Assembly (NCBI RefSeq): GCF_012274275.1
Contig: NZ_JAANZA010000001.1
Coordinates: 434,001-498,000 of the forward strand
Direction of reading: 5' to 3'
From: Cryobacterium sp. BB307
GTDB taxonomy: Bacteria > Actinomycetota > Actinomycetes > Actinomycetales > Microbacteriaceae
DNA: 64,000 bases
In this document: positions 26,700 through 35,527 of the stretch, in pieces
Numbering within the stretch: position 1 is the first letter of the stretch
Layout of the letters: each line of letters opens with the position of its first letter
Notes under the pieces: generated by a model
The model's input: the letters and a program-made list of their open reading frames with translations, nothing else
The model's database searches: none
What the model was told of the DNA's origin: nothing
Program-made: the position numbers and the translations under genes

Positions 26700-27788
26700 T
26701 CATGCCGACAACACCGGCTGGGGAAGGATGTGCACGCCCCGCGTGCCACGAGAATTCAGTGCCATCACGAATGCGAGCACCCGCGCGACCGCGTCGTAGA
26801 GCTCGACCGGGATCTCCTGGCCGAGCTCGCACGACGCGTGCAGTGCTCGCGCAAGGGGAATGTCCTTGACCATCGGCACGCGCTTGCTCTCGGCTTCCTC
26901 GCGGATACGGGCGGCGATCGCCCCAGCCCCCTTGGCGACGACGCGGGGAGCCGACTTTCCAGGCTCGTAGCGCAACGCGACGGCGAAGTGCACGGGGTTG
27001 ACCAGGACGACGTCGGCGTCGGCGATGGCGGCCATCATCCGGTTGCGGCTGAGCAACAGCTGCCGTGAGCGGCGCTGGGCCTTGATGAGCGGGTCGCCGT
27101 CCTGCGACTTGTTCTCGTCGCGTACCTCTTTCTTGGTCATCCGGGTGCGCTTCCGGTTTCTCCGGATGACGACCCAGACATCCGCGACGGCGAGCGCCAA
27201 CCCGGCGATGACCGCGAACTGCACGAGCGTCGCCGCGCCCTGCCCGGCGGCATCCAGCAGTGCACTGACCGACTGCGAACCGGCGCCCATGAGCACAGGC
27301 ATCAAAGACTGCACGACGAGGTACAGCACCAGGCCGACGACCGCGGTCTTCAGCACCGCCTTGGCACCATTCCACAGTGCCTGCATGCCGAAGGTGCGCT
27401 TGAGTCCGCTGACGAGGTTGAACTGCTCGAACTTGCCCTTGAACTTCCGGAAGTGGATGCCGCCCTGCAACGCGGCACCGATGAGCACCGCGATGGCGAC
27501 CACCGCGAGCAGCGGGCCGATCGTGGACAGCACCGATGACATCCCGTGCCACAGCGACTGAACCGCGACCGACGGCTCCGGCGACGCGGCGACCGCGCCG
27601 AGCCGGAACAGCTGGTCGGTGCCGGCCGACGCGCCGTTTGCGAGCGCCATCGGCAGCAGCACCGCGGCGGCGCCGATGCCGAGCCATGCGGTGAGGTCCT
27701 GCGACTTGGAGAGCTGGCCCTTGGACCGCACCTCCTTCATCCGCTTGTCGGTGGCCTGCTCTGTGCGCTCTTCCGAGGTATCCGACAT
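26700..27788 (-). CDS. flhB: FlhB, export switch protein
   Basis: 362 aa. Four membrane helices and a cytoplasmic domain with the autocleavage site NPVH at about residues 264-267, the switch that changes export from hook to filament subunits in concert with FliK. The N-terminal EERTEQATDKRMKEVRSKGQ is the family signature. It starts immediately after the fliR stop. Confidence 0.96.
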   Translation of the reverse strand: MSDTSEERTEQATDKRMKEVRSKGQLSKSQDLTAWLGIGAAAVLLPMALANGASAGTDQLFRLGAVAASPEPSVAVQSLWHGMSSVLSTIGPLLAVVAIAVLIGAALQGGIHFRKFKGKFEQFNLVSGLKRTFGMQALWNGAKAVLKTAVVGLVLYLVVQSLMPVLMGAGSQSVSALLDAAGQGAATLVQFAVIAGLALAVADVWVVIRRNRKRTRMTKKEVRDENKSQDGDPLIKAQRRSRQLLLSRNRMMAAIADADVVLVNPVHFAVALRYEPGKSAPRVVAKGAGAIAARIREEAESKRVPMVKDIPLARALHASCELGQEIPVELYDAVARVLAFVMALNSRGTRGVHILPQPVLSA

Positions 27789-28547
27789 CTAGTTCACCCC
27801 TGTCAGCAGCTTCAGCGCGTCGCCGGTCAGCGACTCGATGATCTGCGGCAGCGCCACGAACACGGTCACGGCGAAGGTCAGTGTGAGCAGGATCTTGAGC
27901 GGGAAGCCGAGCGCGAACGCGTTAAGCGCTGGCGCGACACGCGTGAGCAGGCCAAGCCCCACGTCGGCGAGGAACAGGATGACGATGAGCGGCCCGGCGA
28001 TCTGCACCGATGACAGGAACAGCTCGGTGATCCCGGTCGTCATCGCCTCGACCGGACGGCCGAGATCGATCGCACCCCCGATCGGCAGGGCACGGAAGCT
28101 CCGGGTCAGCCCGCCGATGATCAGCTGGTACGCCCCGGTGCTGAAGATGAGCACCACCGCGGCCATGTTGAACAGCCGCGCGAACTGCGCGCCGTTGACC
28201 ATCGACTGCGGGTCGAAGCCCTGAGCGAGCTGGAACCCGCCGAACAGGTCGATCAGGCTGCCGGCCGACTGCACGGCCGAGAAGACGATCATCACGAGGA
28301 ATCCGAGCAGCGCGCCCATGAGCAGTTCGAGCGCCAGCGCGGCCAGGAAGCCGGCGGTGTCCAGCGAGGTGTAGCCGGCGGTGACCGCAGGCGACACCGC
28401 GAGGGCGAGCCCGATCGCCAGCATCGCCTTGATGCGGGCCGGGAACGCGCGGGACGAGAACGGTGGGGCGATGACGAGGAAGGTGGTCATCCGCACCGCG
28501 GCCAGCATGACCGCTTCCATCCAGGCGGGGTTGATCGCGAGCTGCAT
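27789..28547 (-). CDS. fliR: FliR, export gate protein
   Basis: 252 aa, six hydrophobic segments. It contains the FliR landmarks RMTTFLVIAPPFSSRAFPARIK near the N-terminus and GLLTRVAPALNAFALGFPLKI near the C-terminus. It forms the export gate core with FliP5 and FliQ4. It is one base from fliQ and abuts flhB. Confidence 0.95.
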   Translation of the reverse strand: MQLAINPAWMEAVMLAAVRMTTFLVIAPPFSSRAFPARIKAMLAIGLALAVSPAVTAGYTSLDTAGFLAALALELLMGALLGFLVMIVFSAVQSAGSLIDLFGGFQLAQGFDPQSMVNGAQFARLFNMAAVVLIFSTGAYQLIIGGLTRSFRALPIGGAIDLGRPVEAMTTGITELFLSSVQIAGPLIVILFLADVGLGLLTRVAPALNAFALGFPLKILLTLTFAVTVFVALPQIIESLTGDALKLLTGVN

Positions 28548-28548
28548 G

Positions 28549-28824
28549 TCAACCGCTCCCGATGAGCGACGGGATCGAGTCGAACAGGCCGTTCGTGAAG
28601 GCCACCATCTCCGAGATCATCCAGTGCCCGCTGATCAGCAACGCCAGGCCGACGGCGACCACTTTGGGCACGAACGACAGCGTCACCTCCTGCACCTGGG
28701 TGATCGACTGCAGCAGCGAGATGGCGAAGCCGACGACGAGCGCGGTGACCAGCAGCGGCGCGCCCAGCTTGGCCGCGACCAGCAGCCCCTGCACCCCGAT
28801 GTCGAGAACGGCATTGGAATCCAT
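28549..28824 (-). CDS. fliQ: FliQ, export gate protein
   Basis: 91 aa, two membrane hairpin helices. MDSNAVLDIGVQGLLVAAKLGAPLL and QVQEVTLSFVPK are typical. The frame is open 17 codons further, but the ATG at 28824 overlaps the fliP stop (ATGA) and gives the family's normal length. Confidence 0.95.
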   Translation of the reverse strand: MDSNAVLDIGVQGLLVAAKLGAPLLVTALVVGFAISLLQSITQVQEVTLSFVPKVVAVGLALLISGHWMISEMVAFTNGLFDSIPSLIGSG

Positions 28825-29666
28825 CAGCCACCGCCGTTGTAGCTGCTGATCAGCGACGTGATAATGAGGCCCCACCCGTCGACGAGCACGAACAGCAGGA
28901 TCTTGAACGGCAGCGAGATCATCACCGGCGGGAGCATCATCATGCCCATCGCCATGAGCGCCGAGGCTACGACGAGGTCGATCACCAGGAAGGGCACGAA
29001 CACGACGAATCCGATGATGAACGCCGCGCGCAGCTCAGAGATCAGGAACGCCGGGATGAGGGTGAGCATCGGCACCGACGCCGGATCATCCGGGTTCGGC
29101 AGCTCGGCCGCGCGGGTCATCAGGGCAAGGTCCTCTTCGCGTGTGAACGACAGCATGAACGAGCGCAGTGGCCCGGATGCCGCGTCAACGGCCTCCGCGA
29201 ACGTCATGGTCCCAGCCAGGTAGGGCTGAACCCCGACGTCGTTCATTTCTGTGAGCACCGGGCTCATGATGAACAGCGACAGGAACAGGGCGAGCCCTGC
29301 GATGACCTGGTTCGGTGGGATGGACGGCAGCGACAGCGCGTTCCTCGCCATCGCGAGCACCACGAAGATCTTCGTGAATGAGGTCATCATCAGCAGCAAC
29401 GCGGGCGCGACCGAGAGCAGGGTGATGCCGATGAGGGTGAGGATCGAGGCCGACGGCGCACCGTTGGGGCCGTTGATGTCGATGGTGATGCCGCCGAACC
29501 CATCGGTCGGCGGTGTCGGATCGGTCGGCGGCACCGGGTCGACGGTCACCGCGCCGGCCGCGACCGGATCGAGGAGCACGAGACCGGCGAGCACGACGGC
29601 AGCCGCGACCGCTGGCGCAAGACGCCGCCGCGTGCCGCGTGGTGCCGCTGCCGACGAGGTGGTCAC
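28824..29666 (-). CDS. fliP: FliP, export gate protein
   Basis: 280 aa. The chosen start is the GTG at 29666, which overlaps the fliO stop (GTGA); upstream codons of the frame belong to fliO. The first 40 residues form a cleavable signal sequence (basic VTTSSAAAPRGTRRR, then an Ala/Leu core), as known for FliP. Four membrane helices follow, with the motifs FTKIFVVLAMARNAL and LIPAFLISELRAAF. Confidence 0.95.
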   Translation of the reverse strand: MTTSSAAAPRGTRRRLAPAVAAAVVLAGLVLLDPVAAGAVTVDPVPPTDPTPPTDGFGGITIDINGPNGAPSASILTLIGITLLSVAPALLLMMTSFTKIFVVLAMARNALSLPSIPPNQVIAGLALFLSLFIMSPVLTEMNDVGVQPYLAGTMTFAEAVDAASGPLRSFMLSFTREEDLALMTRAAELPNPDDPASVPMLTLIPAFLISELRAAFIIGFVVFVPFLVIDLVVASALMAMGMMMLPPVMISLPFKILLFVLVDGWGLIITSLISSYNGGG

Positions 29667-30118
29667 CGGACCGGCCGCAGCGCCTCGACCGTCTGCCGCC
29701 AGGTCGTCGGCGACAGGATGGAGCCGGCCAGCACGGTCGGCTGCTTGTGCCTGCCGCCGAGCTGACGGCGGGAGACGGCACGCAATGCGGGGACGGGCGC
29801 GGCATCCGGCGACCACACCGCGTTCTCGAGCGCGTGCTCGAAGCTGTCGTCCGCTGCGGGAGCGGCAACCGGTTCGTCGGCGTGCAGCACATTGACCGAC
29901 TGCTCGGTGACGCCAAGCAGCAGTCGTCGCCCCTCGAGTTCGATCACGACGACGTATGCCTTGGGAGTGATGGTCTGCCGGCTGACGACGGTCACTGCGT
30001 CAGGGGTGGTGCGCGCCGTGCGCATCTTGCCGCCGATTCGGCGCTGCAAGTACCAGAGCAGGGCGAGCACGACCGCGAGCGAGACGAGCACCCGCCCCGC
30101 GACGAGAAGGGTGTCCAC
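29663..30118 (-). CDS. fliO: FliO, export apparatus assembly protein
   Basis: 151 aa with one N-terminal membrane helix (about residues 5-24) and a FliO-type cytoplasmic domain (VVSRQTITPKAYVVVIELEGRRLLLGVTEQSVNVLH resembles the conserved core; quoted here only as the 50-90 region). It helps FliP assemble. GTG start. It follows fliN directly. Confidence 0.85.
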   Translation of the reverse strand: MDTLLVAGRVLVSLAVVLALLWYLQRRIGGKMRTARTTPDAVTVVSRQTITPKAYVVVIELEGRRLLLGVTEQSVNVLHADEPVAAPAADDSFEHALENAVWSPDAAPVPALRAVSRRQLGGRHKQPTVLAGSILSPTTWRQTVEALRPVR

Positions 30119-30829
30119 TCAGCTCAACCCGTCATTCACGTCGATGATCTCGGTGATGCGAACCGCATAGTCCTGATCGACGACGACGATCTCACCGTGC
30201 GCGATGAGCCGACCGTTGAGCAGGATGTCGGCGGGCGCGCCGGCCGAGCGATCCAGTTCGACGACGCCACCCGGCTCGAGGTTGAGCACGTCGCGCACGG
30301 ACATCCGGGTGCGCCCGATCTCGACGGTCATTGCCATTTCGACGTTGCTGATGCGGCCAAGCTTGTCCGCGACGGACCCCTCGGTCGCGATGGTCGGCTG
30401 GCTCGGGTCTGGCTCGCGAACGCGGATGCCGAACCAGCCGGCCGGAGTGCCGGTGTCGGTCGCCAACTGGAAGAGCGCGCTGGCCGGGTCGTCGAACACG
30501 CCTAGGTCACCGTCCGCGCTCACTCCGCCGAGCACCCCCGCGCCGAAGACTGCGGTAGCTGCCTCGAGGGCCGGCCGGAGCACATCCGCAACGGACACCA
30601 TGGCGGAATCGGTCCCGGCCGCCTCCGCGATCAGCTCGGAATCGCCCAGCATCAGGGCGACATCGGCTGACACGGCGCCGACGAAGGATGCGGCGATCGC
30701 GCCAGCGCGCTCCCGGTCCACCGTTGCGCCCGACGGAAGCCGGGTGGCGCTGAGGACACGCGCGGTCGGCAGCTGGAGCACCAGCGCGGCCGCCGCTTCG
30801 GTGACGTTGGCAGTCGCCGTGTTGGTCAT
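30119..30829 (-). CDS. fliN: FliN-type switch protein with long N-terminal extension
   Basis: 236 aa, against about 130 for enteric FliN. The C-terminal 90 residues are the SpoA/FliN domain (NVEMAMTVEIGRTRMSVRDVL ... GEIVVVDQDYAVRITEI). The first 130 residues resemble a worn CheC-like domain (DVLRPALEAATAVFGAG), as in FliY, but I do not see the full phosphatase motif. It forms the C-ring with FliM and FliG and gates rotation direction and export. Confidence 0.88.
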   Translation of the reverse strand: MTNTATANVTEAAAALVLQLPTARVLSATRLPSGATVDRERAGAIAASFVGAVSADVALMLGDSELIAEAAGTDSAMVSVADVLRPALEAATAVFGAGVLGGVSADGDLGVFDDPASALFQLATDTGTPAGWFGIRVREPDPSQPTIATEGSVADKLGRISNVEMAMTVEIGRTRMSVRDVLNLEPGGVVELDRSAGAPADILLNGRLIAHGEIVVVDQDYAVRITEIIDVNDGLS

Positions 30830-30873
30830 TGTCTATCTCCTCGAGTGAGTGGTGTGTGCCCGGTGGCCGTGGT

Positions 30874-31773
30874 TCAGAAGTCCGCGTCGACGACGACACA
30901 CGCCAGCCGGGAGGCGTTGGAGCCGGCTGCGGCGCGGGCGATCGGCATGCCCTGCACCGCGAGCTCGAGAGGTCGATGCTGTGGGTGTGGGACCCGCAGG
31001 ATGTCACCGACGGCGAGGTTCAGGATGCGTGCGGGCCGCACCATGACCGGCGTGAGGCGCAGGCTGACATCGACGGGCGCCATCGCGACGTGCGCGTGCA
31101 GGTGGTCTGCGGCATCCTCCGCCGTGCGGATGGGGTTGGCGTCGCCGAGCTGCGAGAGCACCAGCGCGGCCGGAATGGCGACGGTCGCGGTCGTGGTGGT
31201 CTCTCCGACCCGGATGTCGAAGGTCGCGACGATCATCAGGTCGGTGGTCGCGGCGGCTTGCGCGAACTGCGAGTTGTACTGGAAGGCGTCGAATACGATC
31301 GGCCGCGCAAGGACCGGACCGAGCGAGTAGCGCAGGTCTTCCAGCGCGTCGTCGATGAGCCGCTTGACGAGCGCCTGTTCGATGAGCGTGAACTTGCGTT
31401 CCTCGGCCACCGGCCTGCCGTGACCGCCGAGCATCGAGTTCACCCAGGCCAGCGCAGCAGTGGTCGGGAACTGGATGACCGCCTTGGCCGCGCTGTCCTC
31501 CATGGCACACAGCACCATGGCGGTCGCCGACGGGAGGCTCGCAGCGTACTCGTCGTACGGCTGCATCAGCACCTGCTCGCAGGTCACCTGAGACATGGCG
31601 CGCACGGTGGCGGTCAGCTGGGTGCCCCACTGCCGGGCAAACGTCTCGAATGCGAGCTCAAGCACCCGCGCGTGCTCACGCGCAAGCGTCGACGGTCGCC
31701 GGAAGTCGTACAGCTCCGCCGTTCTGCCCGCTCGTGCGGGCACGTCGACACGCTGTTGTTCCTGGACCGTCAC
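30874..31773 (-). CDS. fliM: FliM, flagellar motor switch protein
   Basis: About 299 aa. The middle CheC-like domain (YDFRRPSTLAREHARVLEL...LPSATAMVLCAMED...ALAWVNSMLGG) and C-terminal SpoA domain are clear. The N-terminal CheY-P binding peptide (EIDxLL) of other FliM proteins is missing or very short. The frame allows a GTG at 31782, but that codon overlaps the -10 box of a sigma-28-like promoter (31782-31808); the GTG at 31773 would be nearly leaderless from it, so I prefer that start. GTG 31743 is a third option. Confidence 0.88.
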   Translation of the reverse strand: MTVQEQQRVDVPARAGRTAELYDFRRPSTLAREHARVLELAFETFARQWGTQLTATVRAMSQVTCEQVLMQPYDEYAASLPSATAMVLCAMEDSAAKAVIQFPTTAALAWVNSMLGGHGRPVAEERKFTLIEQALVKRLIDDALEDLRYSLGPVLARPIVFDAFQYNSQFAQAAATTDLMIVATFDIRVGETTTTATVAIPAALVLSQLGDANPIRTAEDAADHLHAHVAMAPVDVSLRLTPVMVRPARILNLAVGDILRVPHPQHRPLELAVQGMPIARAAAGSNASRLACVVVDADF

Positions 31774-31781
31774 ACCGAGCA

Positions 31782-31808
31782 CTATCGGCAGACGTCCCGC
31801 CGCCGTTA
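31782..31808 (-). promoter_or_regulatory. sigma-28-type promoter before fliM
   Basis: Minus strand TAAC-N15-GCCGATAG, an exact match to the flagellar sigma-factor pattern seen at four other sites in this window. The TAA of the -35 box is the motB stop codon. The predicted transcription start is 2-3 bases before the GTG at 31773. Confidence 0.75.
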
Positions 31809-32648
31809 GCCGCCGCCTGCCGCCCCGTCCAGCGTGGCGGGAATCAGCTCGCGCACTGCTTCCGGCTCATCGGAGAGCACCATGATGTCCACGCGCCGGT
31901 TCAGAGCCAGGCTCTCGTCGGACGAGCCGGATGCGAGCGGACGAGCCGAGCCGAATCCGACGGATGCGATCCGCTCCGGCGGCATCCCTCCGTGCTCGAC
32001 CAGGTGCCGAAGCACCCCGGTCGCGCGGCCGGACGACAGTTCCCAGTTCGTCGGGAACGGGTGCACCGACTGCCGGTAGTCGGCGTGCCCCTCTACCGAG
32101 ACCGTGTAGTCGCTCGCGGCCAGGATGGGGCCGATGCTGTCCAGAACGCGCACCGCGACTCCGCTCAGCGCGGTCCGGTTGGATTCGAAGAAGGTCTCGG
32201 AGCCGACAAGCCGCACCGTCAGTCCCCGCTCGTCGAGTTCGAAGTCGACGGTGTGCTCGAGCCCGGATGCGACGAGTGCTGCCCGCAGCTGCTCGCGCAG
32301 CGCGACGAGGCGATCGGATTCGAGGACCGCGAGTTCGAGCGCGCGCTTCTCCCGGTCGCTGTTGGCCACGACGGTGAAGCCCTCACCGTCCTCGTGAACC
32401 TTCTCCGGCGGGACGATGACGCCGTCAGAGTCGTCTACGAGCTCCGAGGGGACCGAGCCGAACCCGGTGGCGAGCGAGGTGCGCAGCTGCTCGAACTTCT
32501 CCTGGTCGACCACCGACATCGCGAACAGCACGATGAACATGCACATGAGCACGGTGACCATGTCCATGTAGGAGGCCATCCAGCGCTCGTCGTTGGCGGG
32601 TTCCTCCTCGGACTCCCCGCCGCGGCGACGCCTCGAGCGCGTGCTCAC
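31806..32648 (-). CDS. motB: MotB, stator protein
   Basis: 280 aa. Short basic cytoplasmic tail, a single membrane helix with the proton-binding D29 (YMDMVTVLMCMFIVLFAM), a linker/plug, and a C-terminal OmpA-like peptidoglycan-binding domain (VEGHADYRQ...NWELSSGRATGVLRHL). With MotA it forms the proton-driven stator. GTG start overlapping the motA stop. Confidence 0.95.
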   Translation of the reverse strand: MSTRSRRRRGGESEEEPANDERWMASYMDMVTVLMCMFIVLFAMSVVDQEKFEQLRTSLATGFGSVPSELVDDSDGVIVPPEKVHEDGEGFTVVANSDREKRALELAVLESDRLVALREQLRAALVASGLEHTVDFELDERGLTVRLVGSETFFESNRTALSGVAVRVLDSIGPILAASDYTVSVEGHADYRQSVHPFPTNWELSSGRATGVLRHLVEHGGMPPERIASVGFGSARPLASGSSDESLALNRRVDIMVLSDEPEAVRELIPATLDGAAGGG

Positions 32649-33412
32649 GCCGCATCCGCAGGCAGCTCGTTCGCTGGCACCATGGCACGCAGCCGCTCAC
32701 CGAGAAGTCGGGGCTGGCTGCCCGACTGGACGGCGAGGACGCCTTCCATCAGCAGGGTCATCCGCTCGACCTCGAGGTCGCTGAGCCTGCGCAGCCGGGC
32801 ACCGAGCGGCAGCCACATGAAGTTGGCCGACAGCAGTCCCCAGAGGGTCGCAACGAACGCGGTGGCGATCATCGGGCCGAGCGTGTCCGGGGAGGACAGG
32901 TTTTCGAGCACGTGGGTCAGCGAGACCACGGTGCCGATGATGCCGACGGTCGGCGCGTACCCGCCGAGGCTCGAATAGAACTTCGCGGCGGTGCGGCCCG
33001 CCTTCGCGCGGGTCTCGATCTCGTCCTCGAGGAGGATCCGGAGCTCGTCGCCGTCGGTGCCGTCCGCGATGTTCTGCAGCGCACCGCGTAGGAATGGGTC
33101 CTCGACGGTGTCGGCCTCTTTCTCCAGCGAGAGCAGCCCCTCGCGCCGCGCGGTCTCGGCGAGCGCGACCAGGTTGTCGATCAGTTCGTGAGCTCGGGCG
33201 ACCTTGCCGCGGAACGCGTGCGGTATCGCCTTCACCGCGGTGATGAAGTCCCGGAGTGTGCCGCCCGCGACGCCGACCGCGATCGTACCGACCAGCACGA
33301 GGATCATCGGCGCCGGCAGGAGGATCGCCGTGACGTGCGCGCCCTCCATGGTGATCATGGCGAACAGGGCGCCGAACGCGACGAGGATGCCGATCAGGGT
33401 TGCCGGATCCAT
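32645..33412 (-). CDS. motA: MotA, stator protein
   Basis: 255 aa, four membrane helices and a cytoplasmic loop. The signature GGYAPTVGIIGTVVSLTHVLENL (about residues 150-172) and the last-helix KxxxE-type region match the MotA/TolQ/ExbB channel. Its ATG overlaps the flbD stop and its stop overlaps motB, so stator subunits are translationally coupled. Confidence 0.95.
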   Translation of the reverse strand: MDPATLIGILVAFGALFAMITMEGAHVTAILLPAPMILVLVGTIAVGVAGGTLRDFITAVKAIPHAFRGKVARAHELIDNLVALAETARREGLLSLEKEADTVEDPFLRGALQNIADGTDGDELRILLEDEIETRAKAGRTAAKFYSSLGGYAPTVGIIGTVVSLTHVLENLSSPDTLGPMIATAFVATLWGLLSANFMWLPLGARLRRLSDLEVERMTLLMEGVLAVQSGSQPRLLGERLRAMVPANELPADAA

Positions 33413-33702
33413 CAGATCCTCCGCGGGCGACGCAGCTCGGCCGCGCCCTCGTCTGGCGGTTCGACGATGCCAAGCTGCCGGCCGGCATCCAGAGTCCGCC
33501 CGCTCGACATGGAGTTCGCCAGCGACACGACACGAGCGCGGTAGGCCGCGATCCGGTCGACGACCTCGGCGATGGACTCGGTGACGATGTATTTGGCGCC
33601 GTCGACCATGACCAGGGTGGTGTCCGGGTGGGCGTGGATGCGCTCGATCAGGTCAGGATTGATCGCGAATTGACTGTCGTTCAGTCGCGTGACAACGATC
33701 AT
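33412..33702 (-). CDS. flbD: FlbD family protein
   Basis: 96 aa from the ATG at 33702 (MIVVTRLNDSQFAINPDLIERI), with an AGGGA sequence 9 bases upstream; ATG 33711 is an alternative. The small FlbD domain (I-x-V-T-R-L-N...ATPDT-like HPDTTLVMVDGAKYIV) is found next to motAB in Gram-positive and spirochaete flagellar clusters; its role is not settled. It is the first gene after a sigma-28-type promoter. Confidence 0.85.
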   Translation of the reverse strand: MIVVTRLNDSQFAINPDLIERIHAHPDTTLVMVDGAKYIVTESIAEVVDRIAAYRARVVSLANSMSSGRTLDAGRQLGIVEPPDEGAAELRRPRRI

Positions 33703-33754
33703 CTGATCCATCCCTGGGTTATGCGCCAGGCTCATCCTGAGCCATCACGTGCAA

Positions 33755-33781
33755 CTGTCGGCCGCTGAAGGCGATGCGTTA
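33755..33781 (-). promoter_or_regulatory. sigma-28-type promoter before flbD-motAB
   Basis: Minus strand TAAC-N15-GCCGACAG, 53 bp upstream of the flbD ATG and downstream of the terminator that ends the flgB-flgE unit. Confidence 0.75.
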
Positions 33782-33819
33782 GGCGCGAGCGCTCACCCGA
33801 TCCGCCCGGTAACGCCCAA

Positions 33820-33870
33820 TTGCCCACTTCGGCCCCTGAATCGCACGGAAACAGGGGCCAAAGTGGGCAA
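33820..33870 (-). terminator. strong hairpin between flgE and flbD
   Basis: TTGCCCACTTCGGCCCCTG pairs with CAGGGGCCAAAGTGGGCAA (18 of 19) around a 13-base loop, 15 bp after the flgE stop. It separates two flagellar transcription units. Confidence 0.8.
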
Positions 33871-33884
33871 CTCGAGGGTTGTGG

Positions 33885-35057
33885 CTAGCGCTTCAGGTTC
33901 GTGAGCTCCTGGAGCACCTCATCGGAGGTGGTGATGATGCGCGCGTTGGCCTGGAAGCCGCGCTGCGCGACGATGAGGTTGGTGAACTCCTGCGAGAGGT
34001 CGACGTTCGACATCTCGAGCGCCCCTCCCGTGAGGCTGCCGAATCCGGCAGCGCCAGGGGTGCCCAGCTCGGCTGCACCGGAGTTGAACGTGCCACGGTA
34101 GGCGGAGGCTCCCGCCTTCTCCAGGCCGGCCGGGTTGGTGAAGGTCGCGAGCGCGATGCGTCCGATCGCCTCGGATGCTCCGTTGCTGAACGACCCGATG
34201 ATCGTGCCGTCCTTGGCCAGCGTGAACGAATCGAGGCTGCCGGCGGTGCGCCCGTCCTGTCCGGTCACCGACACGGTGGTCATGCCGGCGTACCCCGTGG
34301 CGCTGGTGAGGTCGACCGCGATGCCGCCGACAGTGAGCGAGCCGCCCGCCGTCAGGACACCGTCGACGAAGGTCAGCGCGTCGGTGCCGGTCGCCACCCC
34401 GTCGTCGGCGGCGACATCCCAGGTTCCGGCACCGGTGTTGGTGAAGGTGAGGGTCAGGGTGCGTGCAGCGCCGGTGGCGTCGAAGACGTCGACGTCCCTG
34501 ACGAGGACATCGCCCACGGCGGCCTCCCCCGGCAGGTTGCCGCCGACCGTGGCGGCCGACGTTGCGATAGCGGGAGCGACCGCCTGCAGCGGGAGGCTGA
34601 TGTCACCGACCGCGCCACCGGTGTTGATGACCCCACCGACCGCGGTCCAGCCCTGCACGATGGCGCCGCCCGGTCCGACCAGGCGTCCCTGCGCGTCGAA
34701 GTCGAACGAGCCTGAGCGCGTGTAGAGAGTCTCGCCACCGAGGTTCGTCACGAAGAAGCCGTCGCCGGAGATCATGATGTCGGTCGCGCGGCCCGTCGCC
34801 TGCGCCGAGCCCTGGGCGAAGTTCGTGGTGATGCCCGCGACCTGCACGCCGAGCCCGATCTGCGCGGGGTTGGTGCCGCCGACCTGCGCCTGCGGTGCGC
34901 CGGCGCCCTGCGTCATCTGCGAGAGGGTGTCCTGGAACTGGGTTGCGGACGCCTTGAACGCGGTGGTGTTGACGTTGGCGATGTTGTTGCCGGTGACGTC
35001 GAGCATGGTCTGGTGGGAGCGGAGACCGGAGATTCCGGAGTAGAGCGAACGGAGCAT
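33885..35057 (-). CDS. flgE: FlgE, hook protein
   Basis: 390 aa. The N-terminal MLRSLYSGISGLRSHQTMLD and the rod/hook motif NNIANVNTTAFKAS, plus the C-terminal LSQEFTNLIVAQRGFQANARII, are the paired coiled-coil ends of axial proteins. The variable Ala/Gly/Thr-rich middle (about 140-300) is the exposed hook domain. It polymerises into the universal joint. It ends the flgB operon. Confidence 0.95.
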   Translation of the reverse strand: MLRSLYSGISGLRSHQTMLDVTGNNIANVNTTAFKASATQFQDTLSQMTQGAGAPQAQVGGTNPAQIGLGVQVAGITTNFAQGSAQATGRATDIMISGDGFFVTNLGGETLYTRSGSFDFDAQGRLVGPGGAIVQGWTAVGGVINTGGAVGDISLPLQAVAPAIATSAATVGGNLPGEAAVGDVLVRDVDVFDATGAARTLTLTFTNTGAGTWDVAADDGVATGTDALTFVDGVLTAGGSLTVGGIAVDLTSATGYAGMTTVSVTGQDGRTAGSLDSFTLAKDGTIIGSFSNGASEAIGRIALATFTNPAGLEKAGASAYRGTFNSGAAELGTPGAAGFGSLTGGALEMSNVDLSQEFTNLIVAQRGFQANARIITTSDEVLQELTNLKR

Positions 35058-35083
35058 TTCTATGCCTTTCGTTGGTGGTCGAG

Positions 35084-35512
35084 TCAGGATGCGGCGCGGT
35101 TGACGCCGGAAATCAGGTCGAGATTCACTGCAGCACCGTCGATGGTGACGGTGGGGATCTGGTTCGCGAACGACACCGCCGAGGCGATGCCGGAGCGGAT
35201 CTGGCCGTTCTCGCCGGCGTAGCTGACTTCCTGGCCGATGAGGGCCGCCGCGGCCATGCGCATCTGCAGCGAGAAGTTCTCCTCGCCCAGCGTCGACAGC
35301 CGGGTGAGTTGTTCCATCGAAGCCAGCTGGGTGGTCTGGGTGATCATCTGGTTGCTGTCCATCGGCGAGCTGGGGTCCTGATTGCGCAGCTGGGTGACCA
35401 GCAGCGACAGGAACACTTCGCTGTCCATCGTCTGCTTGGGCGTGCGCGTCGGCTGGGTCGTGTAGATCCCGGTGGCCTTTGCCGGTTCGTTGGTCAGTGC
35501 TTCGACAGTCAC
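35084..35512 (-). CDS. flgD: FlgD, hook cap scaffold
   Basis: 142 aa. The conserved FlgD N-terminal region is complete (TMDSEVFLSLLVTQLRNQDPSSPMD and QTTQLASMEQL), while the C-terminal Tudor/FnIII-like domain of longer FlgD proteins is absent, as is common in Gram-positives. It caps the growing hook. It lies between fliK and flgE. Confidence 0.93.
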   Translation of the reverse strand: MTVEALTNEPAKATGIYTTQPTRTPKQTMDSEVFLSLLVTQLRNQDPSSPMDSNQMITQTTQLASMEQLTRLSTLGEENFSLQMRMAAAALIGQEVSYAGENGQIRSGIASAVSFANQIPTVTIDGAAVNLDLISGVNRAAS

Positions 35513-35527
35513 AGTTGCTCCTTCTTC

